Shown here in pieces: positions 1 through 8,922 of a stretch of 53,306 nt of DNA; position 1 is the first letter of the stretch; every line of letters begins with the position of its first letter. Both the position numbers and the translations under genes were made by a program. The stretch comes from Candidatus Levyibacteriota bacterium. Its GTDB lineage: Bacteria > Patescibacteriota > Microgenomatia > Levybacterales > UBA12049. The stretch covers positions 1 through 53,306 of the forward strand of contig JAGOPV010000006.1 of the NCBI GenBank assembly GCA_017991775.1, read 5' to 3'. The notes under the pieces were generated by a model that made no database searches, was not told the DNA's origin, and was given only the letters and a program-made list of their open reading frames with translations.

Positions 1-1
1 C

Positions 2-2446
2 CCTGCGCTCTATCTGAATAGTCTTACTGGTAAAGGGGTTCACCTCGTCACTGTTAATGACTACCTTGCTCGTCGCGATGCTGGCTGGATGGGTCCAATT
101 TTCCACTTCCTCGGAGTCTCCATCGCCTCAATGATCAATGATCAGTCTTTTATCTATGATCCCTCCTACAAAGCTCCTGATGCAAATGAAGAAAGACTCA
201 AGCATCTTCGTCCAATCTCTCGAAAAGAAGCATATGAGGCAGATGTTCTTTATGGAATTAATTCAGAGTTCGGGTTTGATTATCTTCGCGACAATATGGC
301 CCGAACAGTTGAGGAGAGAGTTCAGCGCAATTTCTACTATGCAATTGTCGATGAAGTCGACTCAGTCTTGATTGACGAAGCCCGAACTCCTCACATCATC
401 TCAGCTCCAGATGAGGCTCCATCTGCGAAGTATTATGAGTATGCAAAGGTTGTAGGTAAATTATCCTCAGATGTTGATTATAAGATTGATGAGAAGATGA
501 GAACTGCTCATCTGACAGATCATGGTATTGGAAAGATCGAAAAACTTTTTGGCCTTGCCAATATATACGAGCAGGATTTTGATACAGTCTATCACCTAGA
601 GGCTGCTCTCAAGGCGCGTACTCTTTTCCACAAAGAAAAAGATTATATCGTCAAAGATAATGAAGTTATTTTGGTAGATGAATTTACTGGAAGACTTATG
701 GAGGGACGAAGACTTTCAGAGGGACTTCATCAGGCAATTGAGGCGAAAGAAAATGTACCAATTCAGCGTGAGTCACGAGCGCTAGCTACTGTTTCTCTGC
801 AGAACTATTTTAGAATGTATGAAAAACTTGCAGGTATGACTGGTACTGCAGTGACCGAGGCAGAGGAGTTCAATAAGATCTATAAACTAGATGTTGTTGT
901 GATCCCTACTCACAATAACACTGCTCGCGAAGACCTCTCAGATGTAGTCTATAAGACAACACGTGCGAAGCTGTCAGCTGTGGCTGAGGAAGTGGCGAGG
1001 GTTCATCAGACTGGTCAGCCTGTTCTAATAGGTACGACCTCAATTGAAAAGAATGAAATGATCTCACAACTTCTTAAGCGAAAAGGTGTGAAGCATGAAG
1101 TACTTAATGCAAAGAATCACGCGCAGGAAGCTCAGATCATTGCACAGGCTGGAAAAGTTAATGCAGTTACTGTTGCTACAAATATGGCCGGTCGAGGTGT
1201 GGACATCATTCTTGGAGGAGCTGCTCCTGAGAAAAAAGCTGAAATGAAGAAATGGGAGAAGGATCATCAAGCAGTTCTGGATCTAGGTGGACTTTATGTT
1301 ATCGGAACAGAGAGGCATGAATCACGTCGTATCGACAATCAGCTCAGAGGACGATCTGGTCGTCAGGGTGATCCGGGAAAGTCACAGTTCTTCGTCGCGC
1401 TAGATGATGAGATTATGAGACTTTTTGGTGGCGACAGGATCGCGGGCTTAATGACGAAATTCAATATGCCTGAGGATCAGCCACTTACTCACTCGCTCGT
1501 CTCAAAGGCGATTGAAAATGCGCAGGTCAAAGTAGAGGGCTTTTATTTTGATAGTCGTAAGCAAGTTGTTGAGTATGATGATGTTCTTAATAAGCAGCGA
1601 GAGATTATTTATAAAGAGAGACGAAGAATTGTAGAGGCTCAGGCAGATGACGGAACTCAGAAAGAAGAAGTCCTTGAGAGAATTCATGAAGCAGTTGAAG
1701 CAATAGTTGTTGATGCGAGTAATGCTTCGTTTGACGAGTCAAACGATATAGATACTCAAACCATCAGAGATTTTACGACCATCGTGCCATTTGATGAGCA
1801 TTCACAGGGTCATTTGGCTGAGCAGCTGAGAGCTCTTCATACGACTGAGGAGAAGGTGGAGTTCTTGCATAAATTGGCAACAGATATCTATGAACAGCGT
1901 GAGCAGCAGATGACAAAAGAAGTCGTCCGCAATGTTGAGCGTCAGCAGCTTTTGCAGATTATCGATACTCTTTGGACAGATCATCTAGATGCGATTGAAC
2001 ATCTTCGACAAGGAGTGCAGCTTCGTGGATATGCGCAGCGTGATCCACTTGTTGAGTATAAGAACGAAGCATACACTATGTTCCAATCTCTCCTCGCAAC
2101 GATCGATGATCAGTTCGTGCATCTAGTCTACAGATATCAGATCACCGATCAGCCAATTCACACCCATGTTAATTTAGAGAGTTATGCTACTAATGTACCT
2201 GAGGGCGAGCAAAGCGATGGAGTAAAAAAGAAGTCAGCAAACAGCAAACAGCAAACAGCAAAAAATATTCAACAACTAGGAGCCGGTAGTGAGATCCAAG
2301 AAGTAAAGAAAACAGATAGCATCATCAATAAAGACAAATTAGGTCGCCAAGCTGAGCTTGGCAATAACCCAGCTAAGCTGGGTCGCAACGACCCATGTTG
2401 GTGTGGAAGTGGAAAGAAGTACAAAAAATGCCACTACCCAAATTAA
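2..2446 (+). CDS. secA: Preprotein translocase ATPase SecA (5' end outside window)
   Basis: SecA is the motor ATPase that pushes unfolded preproteins through SecYEG. The open frame reaches back to base 2, so about 814 residues are present and the Walker A region is upstream. The first codons already read as SecA (VTVNDYLARRDAGWMG). Also visible are the DEVD Walker B box near nt 350, the TGTAVTEAEEF segment near 840, NMAGRGVDI near 1180, and RGRSGRQGDPG near 1345. A SEC-C zinc tail (CWCGSGKKYKKCH) closes the protein. The linker before this tail (nt 2215-2345) is low-complexity and carries a 7-bp tandem repeat and three palindromes described separately. secD and secF lie 37 kb away in the same window. 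Confidence 0.98.
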   Translation, partial: PALYLNSLTGKGVHLVTVNDYLARRDAGWMGPIFHFLGVSIASMINDQSFIYDPSYKAPDANEERLKHLRPISRKEAYEADVLYGINSEFGFDYLRDNMARTVEERVQRNFYYAIVDEVDSVLIDEARTPHIISAPDEAPSAKYYEYAKVVGKLSSDVDYKIDEKMRTAHLTDHGIGKIEKLFGLANIYEQDFDTVYHLEAALKARTLFHKEKDYIVKDNEVILVDEFTGRLMEGRRLSEGLHQAIEAKENVPIQRESRALATVSLQNYFRMYEKLAGMTGTAVTEAEEFNKIYKLDVVVIPTHNNTAREDLSDVVYKTTRAKLSAVAEEVARVHQTGQPVLIGTTSIEKNEMISQLLKRKGVKHEVLNAKNHAQEAQIIAQAGKVNAVTVATNMAGRGVDIILGGAAPEKKAEMKKWEKDHQAVLDLGGLYVIGTERHESRRIDNQLRGRSGRQGDPGKSQFFVALDDEIMRLFGGDRIAGLMTKFNMPEDQPLTHSLVSKAIENAQVKVEGFYFDSRKQVVEYDDVLNKQREIIYKERRRIVEAQADDGTQKEEVLERIHEAVEAIVVDASNASFDESNDIDTQTIRDFTTIVPFDEHSQGHLAEQLRALHTTEEKVEFLHKLATDIYEQREQQMTKEVVRNVERQQLLQIIDTLWTDHLDAIEHLRQGVQLRGYAQRDPLVEYKNEAYTMFQSLLATIDDQFVHLVYRYQITDQPIHTHVNLESYATNVPEGEQSDGVKKKSANSKQQTAKNIQQLGAGSEIQEVKKTDSIINKDKLGRQAELGNNPAKLGRNDPCWCGSGKKYKKCHYPN
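2235..2262 (+). repeat. Four tandem copies of a 7-bp unit (CAGCAAA) inside secA
   Basis: Four perfect copies of CAGCAAA lie head to tail in the disordered linker of SecA, encoding a Ser/Asn/Gln/Lys-rich stretch. The unit is not a multiple of three, so gain or loss of a single copy would shift the frame and remove the zinc-binding tail. A second four-copy heptamer array is in the transketolase gene at 15398. Confidence 0.9.
2346..2394. repeat. Cluster of three perfect palindromes at the 3' end of secA
   Basis: Three perfect inverted repeats follow each other inside the coding sequence: GCCAAGCT/AGCTTGGC around one base (2346-2362), ACCCAGCT/AGCTGGGT around one base (2367-2383), and GGGTCG/CGACCC around CAA (2380-2394). 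The second and third share GGGT, so as RNA hairpins they exclude each other. They encode the residues just before the conserved SEC-C tail. No other copy was noticed in the window. Confidence 0.9.
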
Positions 2447-2484
2447 CATATTGCCCCAGTTAATTTTATAATTCCTAGCTCTGA

Positions 2485-2490
2485 TATACT
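2485..2490 (+). promoter_or_regulatory. Extended -10 box for the DMT transporter gene
   Basis: TGA-TATACT ends 6 nt before the ATG at 2497. This predicts transcription starting at the start codon (leaderless). No good -35 element is seen. Confidence 0.65.
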
Positions 2491-2496
2491 TTCTCC

Positions 2497-3348
2497 ATGT
2501 CTTGGCAAATCCTCGTAGGTATAAGCGTACTTCTATTCTCTCTGAATGGATTGTTTCATCGAACGATAATGAGAGATATAAAGTCTGACCCATATACGCA
2601 GACAATTATATTCTATGGACTAGGTGGTATTTTTATTTTGCTACTTTCGTTATTGAACGGCGGAGTAAATCTATCATTTCGAGCTGAGCAACTACCATAC
2701 ATAGTTCTTCTAACAATTTTTGCTACATCTGCACCTGTTCTAGCCTTTAAATCTTTAAAACTTATTCAAGCATCTGAAAGTAGTATATTGCTGTCGAGTC
2801 AGCGACTTTGGATAGTCATCGGAGCCTTTTTGTTCTTGCGTGAAGATTTTTCATATAGCAAATTGTTTGGTGTAATTATTGTAATAATAGGAATAACAAT
2901 TGCTCAATGGAAAAATAAAAAGTTCGTTATTAATCAAGGAGTTATATTTGCGCTTCTTGCTGCTGTGGCTTATGGTCTCACTGAGATTATTTCATTTTAC
3001 CTACTAAGAGATTTAGATACGATTACATTTACCGTACTCCTTTCGTTCCTCCCTGTAATCGCTCTTTTATTAATAAAGCCAGGATGTATAAAAAAATTAG
3101 CACTTTATTTTAGACCTAAGTACGCAATAAATATTACTATAGTCTCTGTAAATGATGCCATTGCAACACTCTTTCTCTTTTATGCATATCAAGTTGGGAG
3201 AAATGCAGCACAGATAGCACCGATTATGGCGACTCAAACAATTCTAACTGTAATTTTTGCAATAATAATATTAAAAGAAAGAGAAAATACGGTTAGGAAT
3301 ATTATTGGAGCATGTATTGTAGTCTTGGGTGTACTCTTAGTCTTATAA
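2497..3348 (+). CDS. EamA/DMT-family membrane transporter
   Basis: The 283-residue protein is almost wholly hydrophobic, with about ten predicted membrane spans arranged as two EamA-like halves (roughly residues 1-135 and 145-283). This is the usual size and layout of drug/metabolite transporters; the substrate cannot be told from sequence. The ATG at 2497 is supported by a TATACT box exactly 6 nt upstream. The gene is more AT-rich than secA and follows it by 50 bases. The next gene is on the opposite strand, so it is probably transcribed alone. Confidence 0.85.
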   Translation: MSWQILVGISVLLFSLNGLFHRTIMRDIKSDPYTQTIIFYGLGGIFILLLSLLNGGVNLSFRAEQLPYIVLLTIFATSAPVLAFKSLKLIQASESSILLSSQRLWIVIGAFLFLREDFSYSKLFGVIIVIIGITIAQWKNKKFVINQGVIFALLAAVAYGLTEIISFYLLRDLDTITFTVLLSFLPVIALLLIKPGCIKKLALYFRPKYAINITIVSVNDAIATLFLFYAYQVGRNAAQIAPIMATQTILTVIFAIIILKERENTVRNIIGACIVVLGVLLVL

Positions 3349-3451
3349 GTGGTACCAAATTGACTATCAGTTACCTCCCCTCCAAAGGCTGGTAAATGCC
3401 AGCGGGCAGGCAAAAATGTCATTTTCCTAACTAGGATTTAAAATATATGAG

Positions 3452-3489
3452 TGAGAAAGCGGAATGCATTGGTGATGCATAGTTTCTCA
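3452..3489. repeat. Inverted repeat at the 3' end of the HExxH gene
   Basis: Outer arms TGAGAAA/TTTCTCA (3452-3458 and 3483-3489) enclose inner arms ATGCAT/ATGCAT (3464-3469 and 3475-3480) with a 5-base loop. One arm includes the TGA stop of the minus-strand gene ending at 3487. It could act as a 3' stabiliser or weak terminator. The following minus-strand sequence is AT-rich but lacks a clean U-run. The rest of the 138-base gap 3349-3486 holds nothing recognisable. Confidence 0.5.
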
Positions 3490-4233
3490 TTTCGACCAAT
3501 ATCTAACTCTATCGCTTGGAATTGTCAAACGCTCGTGAATATGGTTGTCTACAACATCTGGTGTAAATATTTGATTTGATCCACGTGTAAATGGGCGGAT
3601 TACATTTGCTGCATATGCCCAAGCATCTCTTTCTTCTCGCAAATGATAAGCGAGGTCCTCAGTCGATGGAACATTGGTGAGTGATTCACATGCGAAATAC
3701 TTTTCCATCGCCTCTTTTAACTCATTTGGATCTTTTCCTGACAATTTTTCAATATGACCTCTCTCATGGATTGCAGTGAGTATAGCTTCTGGGATCGATA
3801 GATCACCATTTATAAGAATTGTTTTGTTGCGTATATTTGCTAGGCCGGCCAATTCATATCTTGGGCTTTCTGGATTAAAAATAAGGCTCCATTCATCAGG
3901 AACTAAGTCAGAAAGATGCAGCTCATTTCCGCTATTATCCGCGAGAGAAAATCCTGTGAGCTTTCTATATCCCTTGTTGTATGCTGTTAATCTTTCCTTT
4001 GCTTCAATCTGAGGTTTGTCGATGATGTTATCGAGACCTCGGTAATTCAAATGAAGAGTTAAGCCATCTCTTTCTACTGTAGCTCCGCCTGATTCTGAGT
4101 ATTGAATTTCTCCGATGGGTTTTTGGAAATAAAAAGAACGAAGCATACCCCTTTCGTCTTCGAGGCTACTATCTTTTCTATCGCTCGGCTCAATAACCCT
4201 TGCGATGTAATCCATACTTGATTCTTCAGCCAT
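3487..4233 (-). CDS. Putative HExxH metallopeptidase-like protein
   Basis: I do not recognise this 248-residue soluble protein as a named family. It contains HERGH at residues 156-160 within the helix-like stretch AILTAIHERGHIEKL, the HExxH signature of zinc-dependent peptidases. A downstream acidic segment (EERDAWAYA, about residues 203-211) could supply a third ligand, as in ImmA/IrrE-like peptidases. No signal peptide or membrane span is visible. The ATG at 4233 is supported by TATAAT ending exactly 6 nt upstream, so the gene is probably leaderless and separately transcribed. The target is unknown. Confidence 0.7.
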   Translation of the reverse strand: MAEESSMDYIARVIEPSDRKDSSLEDERGMLRSFYFQKPIGEIQYSESGGATVERDGLTLHLNYRGLDNIIDKPQIEAKERLTAYNKGYRKLTGFSLADNSGNELHLSDLVPDEWSLIFNPESPRYELAGLANIRNKTILINGDLSIPEAILTAIHERGHIEKLSGKDPNELKEAMEKYFACESLTNVPSTEDLAYHLREERDAWAYAANVIRPFTRGSNQIFTPDVVDNHIHERLTIPSDRVRYWSK

Positions 4234-4239
4234 GAATTA

Positions 4240-4245
4240 ATTATA
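4240..4245 (-). promoter_or_regulatory. -10 box for the HExxH gene
   Basis: On the minus strand TATAAT is followed by 6 nt and then the ATG at 4233, predicting a leaderless transcript. Confidence 0.7.
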
Positions 4246-4331
4246 GAGCTTCTGTATAGATAAAAAATAGAGCTCTAGTGTTACGAACCCTGGCCTGTAT
4301 CCCCTGTAGTTGAACAGAGGTTATAATGTCA

Positions 4332-5054
4332 CTATTCTAATGATGCAATCTCCGGGTTCCTCAAGTGTCTTATTTTTTTAAAATATAAATTCTTCCAGTA
4401 AAGATAGAACGGGAGTACTAATGTCCCTGTTGAGAAATAGAAAAGTATGTCTTCTAAAGGCGCTGAGAGTATATAAATTCCAAAGAGGTTCTCATGCTTC
4501 CATGTTGTGGCAACAAAGTCTGGCGAAAGAAAGCTTATTATCGTAAAAACTAAAATCGACCAGAACATAAAGAGAAGTCCTGAGGCAATTGAAGCGAAAA
4601 AAAGATCCCTTCGTTTAGTTAATAGTACAAGCCACATAAAAAATGATCCTAATAATGTTGCATAAAATGAATTAATTTTTAATATCCAAAAGAGTGTCAA
4701 GGTGGCGATGAGAGATATACCGATAATTACGACTATCTGAAAATTATTTGCTCCAGTCTTTGTCATAGGATAAAATTTTCTCTTCGAGAATATTGAGAAG
4801 ATAGCAAGCGCCACACCACCCGCTGTAAATCCATGAAGAATATCCTCGAACCCTATCAAGGTATTAGATATGGTCTGCGGATTCCACCAGTCATTTCTCC
4901 AAAGAAGAGTTTGGCCGATTAACCCAGCAAGAATAAGCCATATTCCCATTTCTACCATACCTCTACGCCAGCCTGGTCTTATGTAGAAAAATATTATCCA
5001 GGGAACGGCAAATATGAGCGAAAAAATGAGATAGGAATATTGAAGCAAAATCAT
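4332..5054 (-). CDS. Membrane protein with lycopene cyclase-like domain
   Basis: The 240-residue integral membrane protein has about seven hydrophobic spans. It has two acidic motifs in equivalent settings, GFEDILHGF in the first half and APLEDILFYF in the second. These resemble the conserved acidic motifs of the heterodimeric lycopene cyclase (CrtYc/CrtYd-like) family. No other carotenoid gene is in the window, so cyclisation of lycopene is not established and the fold may serve another role. A longer TTG start at 5069 is possible. ATG 5054 is preferred because TATAGT ends exactly 6 nt before it. Confidence 0.65.
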   Translation of the reverse strand: MILLQYSYLIFSLIFAVPWIIFFYIRPGWRRGMVEMGIWLILAGLIGQTLLWRNDWWNPQTISNTLIGFEDILHGFTAGGVALAIFSIFSKRKFYPMTKTGANNFQIVVIIGISLIATLTLFWILKINSFYATLLGSFFMWLVLLTKRRDLFFASIASGLLFMFWSILVFTIISFLSPDFVATTWKHENLFGIYILSAPLEDILFYFSTGTLVLPFYLYWKNLYFKKIRHLRNPEIASLE

Positions 5055-5060
5055 AATACT

Positions 5061-5066
5061 ACTATA
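5061..5066 (-). promoter_or_regulatory. -10 box for the lycopene cyclase-like gene
   Basis: Minus-strand TATAGT, 6-nt gap, then ATG at 5054. It diverges from the + strand TATACT at 5165; the two promoters share this 122-base intergenic region. Confidence 0.65.
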
Positions 5067-5164
5067 CAAGACAATATATGAGATTTATAGCATCCATAAA
5101 AATATACATATTGTTGCGCTTTACAGCTCAACCTTTCTTTATAGTATTCGAATTGTGGCTCTAG

Positions 5165-5170
5165 TATACT
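5165..5170 (+). promoter_or_regulatory. -10 box for the 750-aa secreted/membrane protein gene
   Basis: TATACT ends 6 nt before ATG 5177. It therefore favours that ATG over the in-frame TTG at 5171. Confidence 0.65.
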
Positions 5171-5176
5171 TTGGAT

Positions 5177-7429
5177 ATGAAGAAAGTGCTTCTCTTTGTT
5201 TTTCTCCTTGGACTAGTTGGTACCCCCTCAAAAGCTCTGGCTGCAGACCAGCTTCCATCTATCAGTGTCATCAATCAAATTCGTGGACCACAGCTTGGTC
5301 TTGAGAAAGCAGATCTCCTGACTAGTCTTAAAGGGCAGTTCGCGATTACAAAAAAATATGATGTGAGAGCGACATGGCTTTGGCAGTACTCTGCACTTGA
5401 GGATCGTAAATTAACTGCATATGCTCGGGAAGAAATGAAGGATCAAGAAATGGCAATCTTCCTAGAGATTGATCGTAATTTCGCTGAAAAGTCGGTTGTG
5501 CTTTATCGAGGTCAGGGTCCTTGGTATTTTTCAGACGGACTTTTTCTCTTCTCATATGATCAATCAGAAAGAAAGAAATATATAGATGTTGTCTTCTCAA
5601 AATTTTATGACACGTTTGGATACTTCCCTAAAAGTGTTGGTGCTTGGTGGATAGACGCATGGTCGCTTTCCTACATGCATGATAAATATGGCGTGACATC
5701 ATCGTTGCGCGCAGCAGACCAGTTGGATCTAGATGTCTACTCAATATGGGGGACACCCTGGAGCATTAGTTATCTTGCGTCCTCTACAAATGCAGGTATT
5801 CCAGCACAGAGTATTGAGAAAAGTTCTGGGGTATTGATGTTGCAGTGGGCAAGTCGAGATCCAGTTCTTGGGTATGGGGCATCTCCAAGTGCAAGCCTGT
5901 ATAGCCTTCAAGACTATTTTCACTTTAAAGAAAACGCATATTTCACAGATCTCTTGAAGACATACTTGGATGGGCCAACCAAAAATGCAGTCATTGGACT
6001 CGAGGGGGGATATGCGCCAATTTCATATGAGGGAATGTACGAGCGACATCTTAAAGTTGCCTCAGAATTAGTTAAGAATAAAGAAGTGCAGATACTCCCT
6101 GCTAGAGAGTATGCAGATAAATATTTTAATAGTCTTTATAAGGATGGGGTATATCTCTTGAGGAAAGATTCAGAGACTGGTGACCAAGCATTTTGGTATC
6201 AAAGCTCAAAATATAGGATTGGCATTAGAAGGGTAGGGTCACAATTATTCATAGCTGATATCCGAGACTATACCAAGATGCTTGCCGAGGAATATTATCT
6301 TTCTCCAAATACGCAAGGATATCTTCGAATTGATGAGCCCTCTATGCTTGACTCCTCACGTTTTCAAAAGGATCTAAAAGTAATTTCTGATGATGCAGAA
6401 GAGCTTTATGTTAAAGATGTAGAAGGTAAAACAGTTCTTTTATCTGGAGACAAAAAAGTAGTTGAGTTGGATAGTCAGTCGTATAAATTCCTTGGAATCA
6501 AAAGAATAGATGGACTAAGTTTGCAAGAAACATTTGTACATTCTCGATTCTCAATTTGGATAAAACTGTTCGTTGTTATTGTCAGTCTCTATATTGCATT
6601 AACTTTATTTGTGGTGAGAAAAAAGAAAAATAAAGTTATTGTAACTCTTTCATTATTTTTGCCATTACTATTCTCCATCTACTACTTGCAGTATGCACTA
6701 AAGGATATTGCTCTATTTATTTTAGATACAAAGATGATGTTATTCTCACCGTTACTACTTCTGCCATTCTCAATTCCCACAAATATAATTGTAGGTTTAT
6801 TTGTTATGCCATTTAGTATTCTACTTTTCCTTCACTATTTTTTAGTTGTCAGGAAAGATAAGAGATCTATGCAGATCTTTACTATAATTATGCTGGGATT
6901 CACATTCATCTATCTTAAGCTTCCGTATTTTCCTCTCAACAAAACAACTGCAATAATTGCTGGCTTTACTATTTTTCTTATTGTTCTTATTAAACTTTTG
7001 TATCTGCATAGACAAAGAAGAAATATTGAAAAGATGAGATATGGGTTATTACTCATTTCAATTTCTGTAATTTTGATGGGGATCACTGTTGTATTCTCAA
7101 GACAGCAATATATATTGAGTCAATTTGAATTGCATGCACTTGAGAAGCTCAGGGCACAAAGCAATTCGGTAGTTTATCTTAGTTCGTCGTATCTCCCAAT
7201 TTATAAGTCTTCCGCGCCACTACTTTGGAAGTATCCAATCACAGGACAGCTTTTGACACAAAGACGATGGGAGTACAGAACTGACTTTATTAAGTCATCT
7301 GATGGAGACCATCAGGAATTGATATTTATCCCTCGTTATCTTGGCGCTGGCATTGATGCGAAGGGAATTCAGGAGCATTTATTTAAACCGATTTTTGATA
7401 ACTCGAACATTGTTATCTATAAGAAGTAA
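5177..7429 (+). CDS. Secreted/membrane protein with a possible deacetylase/glycosidase-like barrel
   Basis: The 750-residue protein starts with a signal peptide (MKKVLLFVFLLGLVG, probable cleavage after ALAA). It has a large extracytoplasmic domain of about 450 residues, then five to seven membrane spans (about residues 455-650) and a C-terminal outer segment. The outer domain has alternating strand/helix stretches and phrases such as VGAWWIDAWSLSYMHDKYG that recall the (beta/alpha) barrels of polysaccharide deacetylases and GH57/GH38-type hydrolases. The catalytic residues could not be assigned, so the activity is a guess. It is probably a cell-envelope glycan enzyme or sensor. The 3' end abuts the convergent HD gene, 2 bases away. 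Confidence 0.6.
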   Translation: MKKVLLFVFLLGLVGTPSKALAADQLPSISVINQIRGPQLGLEKADLLTSLKGQFAITKKYDVRATWLWQYSALEDRKLTAYAREEMKDQEMAIFLEIDRNFAEKSVVLYRGQGPWYFSDGLFLFSYDQSERKKYIDVVFSKFYDTFGYFPKSVGAWWIDAWSLSYMHDKYGVTSSLRAADQLDLDVYSIWGTPWSISYLASSTNAGIPAQSIEKSSGVLMLQWASRDPVLGYGASPSASLYSLQDYFHFKENAYFTDLLKTYLDGPTKNAVIGLEGGYAPISYEGMYERHLKVASELVKNKEVQILPAREYADKYFNSLYKDGVYLLRKDSETGDQAFWYQSSKYRIGIRRVGSQLFIADIRDYTKMLAEEYYLSPNTQGYLRIDEPSMLDSSRFQKDLKVISDDAEELYVKDVEGKTVLLSGDKKVVELDSQSYKFLGIKRIDGLSLQETFVHSRFSIWIKLFVVIVSLYIALTLFVVRKKKNKVIVTLSLFLPLLFSIYYLQYALKDIALFILDTKMMLFSPLLLLPFSIPTNIIVGLFVMPFSILLFLHYFLVVRKDKRSMQIFTIIMLGFTFIYLKLPYFPLNKTTAIIAGFTIFLIVLIKLLYLHRQRRNIEKMRYGLLLISISVILMGITVVFSRQQYILSQFELHALEKLRAQSNSVVYLSSSYLPIYKSSAPLLWKYPITGQLLTQRRWEYRTDFIKSSDGDHQELIFIPRYLGAGIDAKGIQEHLFKPIFDNSNIVIYKK

Positions 7430-7431
7430 AA

Positions 7432-8922
7432 TTATTTTTCCCAAGGAATTGTTCCCTCGCGTTTTTGATATTGATAGAGATGGTGTTTGATGAAGATATC
7501 TAACTGTTTTGCGCCGAGATTATTGCCTTCTTTAACCAATAGTTTCTCAAGCTGTCTAACATATGGAAATAGTTTAGCAGCAATTATTCTTGAATGAATT
7601 GGTGCATACGTCTTCATATCAATACTATGTGTTATGACATAGTGATCGCCTTGTATGGTGTCCATGATCTTTGTCATCAAGGATTCTTTGTCCTGGGTAT
7701 TGGGGTCATTCTTCTCAGTTTCGTATCGTTGATTTGTTCGTAGTAAAGAACGAGCTGATTTTTTAGGGAGGATAGATGTTAGTCCTGTAAATGCATCTTG
7801 CTCGACTGCTGCTCTATTTTTACCGACCCCTTGTAATTGCAGCACTGCAGAGATATCTCCCTGCTCTATCTCGCCTATATCATGAATAAAGAGCATCTGG
7901 CTTACGACTTGGACATTAAGTGATCTTGATACATTTCCAATTATTGGGTGAAGAATATCCCAGAATAGAGTTACTGAAAAAAGATGTTCACTAACTGACT
8001 CTTCTCCAATAGTTGCGAGGTCTTTTGTTGGATCTTTCATAAATGGTGCACCTCTAAATCTCATCCTTCCATATAATTGATAGATACTCTTCATGAAAAG
8101 ATATGCTTTATCTAGTTCAGCAAATAAGACATTCTCAGACTTTGTTAGGGGAGAGTAGTCAGTGTCTTTTATTAGTCCATTGATAATTCCATCACTTACC
8201 ATTTGAGCCCCATTCTTTTCATAGAGGAAAAGATAAAATTTTATAAGTATTCTAGCTTCTTCATATGCAAGTAGGTCAGTCTTTTTCAGTGATTCGAGAA
8301 GTCGGCTAGTATATGGGAAAAATCCTGCATCCATCACTTTTTGATAGGTTTCTTTGTAGGTTGAGAAATCAATACTGTTGGTAAGAAGATAGTGTCCACC
8401 TTGAAGCATATCGATTACTTTGGCTGTCAGAACAGTTATATCGGTATTTGTTTTGTCAGATTTAGCTTTTTCATAACGTTGGCTTGTATCATTGAAGACG
8501 CTCCTTGATTTGGATGGAAGTTTTTTAAGAAGCATATTAAATGCTTTCTCCTCAACTACTTTTCTATTTTTCCCCTTACCTTTTAATTGATTTTCTGCGC
8601 TGACATCGCCTTTTGCTATCTCACCTATATCATGAATAAGGATCATTCGCTGGATTGCTTCCTGATCAATGTATTTGTTGAGATTTGGGAGTGTCGGTGC
8701 AAGAAGCTCCCATAAAAGTGTAGAGGAGAAAAGGTGCTCTGCTACTGATTCTTCACCGAGCTCAGAGAGTTCTGGAGTAGGAACCTTCATGTAGTCTGAT
8801 CCGCGAAATCTCATTCTTCCGTAGAGTTTGTAGGACTCTTCCATAAAGGTAAAGACCCCTGAGAGTCGAGGGTAAAGATCTAATTCTTGTATAGTTATTG
8901 CTGAATAGATAAATTTGCTCAT
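7432..8922 (-). CDS. Tandem-duplicated HD-domain hydrolase (YfbR/HDDC2-like)
   Basis: The 496-residue protein consists of two homologous halves offset by exactly 250 residues. LYGRMRFRG occurs at 33-41 and 283-291, EESVAEHLF/EESVSEHLF at 57-65 and 307-315, and the HD pair in IHDIGEI at 97-98 and 347-348. This pattern (EH, then HD and GEI...GD) is that of HD hydrolases related to 5'-deoxynucleotidase YfbR/HDDC2, which normally have one domain of about 200 residues. Both halves keep the metal-binding residues. The ATG overlaps the stop of the upstream methyltransferase gene by 4 bp (ATGA), so the two are co-translated. The substrate is probably a nucleotide (family inference). Confidence 0.8.
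   Translation of the reverse strand: MSKFIYSAITIQELDLYPRLSGVFTFMEESYKLYGRMRFRGSDYMKVPTPELSELGEESVAEHLFSSTLLWELLAPTLPNLNKYIDQEAIQRMILIHDIGEIAKGDVSAENQLKGKGKNRKVVEEKAFNMLLKKLPSKSRSVFNDTSQRYEKAKSDKTNTDITVLTAKVIDMLQGGHYLLTNSIDFSTYKETYQKVMDAGFFPYTSRLLESLKKTDLLAYEEARILIKFYLFLYEKNGAQMVSDGIINGLIKDTDYSPLTKSENVLFAELDKAYLFMKSIYQLYGRMRFRGAPFMKDPTKDLATIGEESVSEHLFSVTLFWDILHPIIGNVSRSLNVQVVSQMLFIHDIGEIEQGDISAVLQLQGVGKNRAAVEQDAFTGLTSILPKKSARSLLRTNQRYETEKNDPNTQDKESLMTKIMDTIQGDHYVITHSIDMKTYAPIHSRIIAAKLFPYVRQLEKLLVKEGNNLGAKQLDIFIKHHLYQYQKREGTIPWEK

Noticed and set aside
4279-4291. A GGTTCGTAAC-like string on the minus strand resembling a tRNA T-loop.
   Set aside because: The flanking bases do not pair as a T-stem, and no acceptor stem or anticodon arm can be formed around it.
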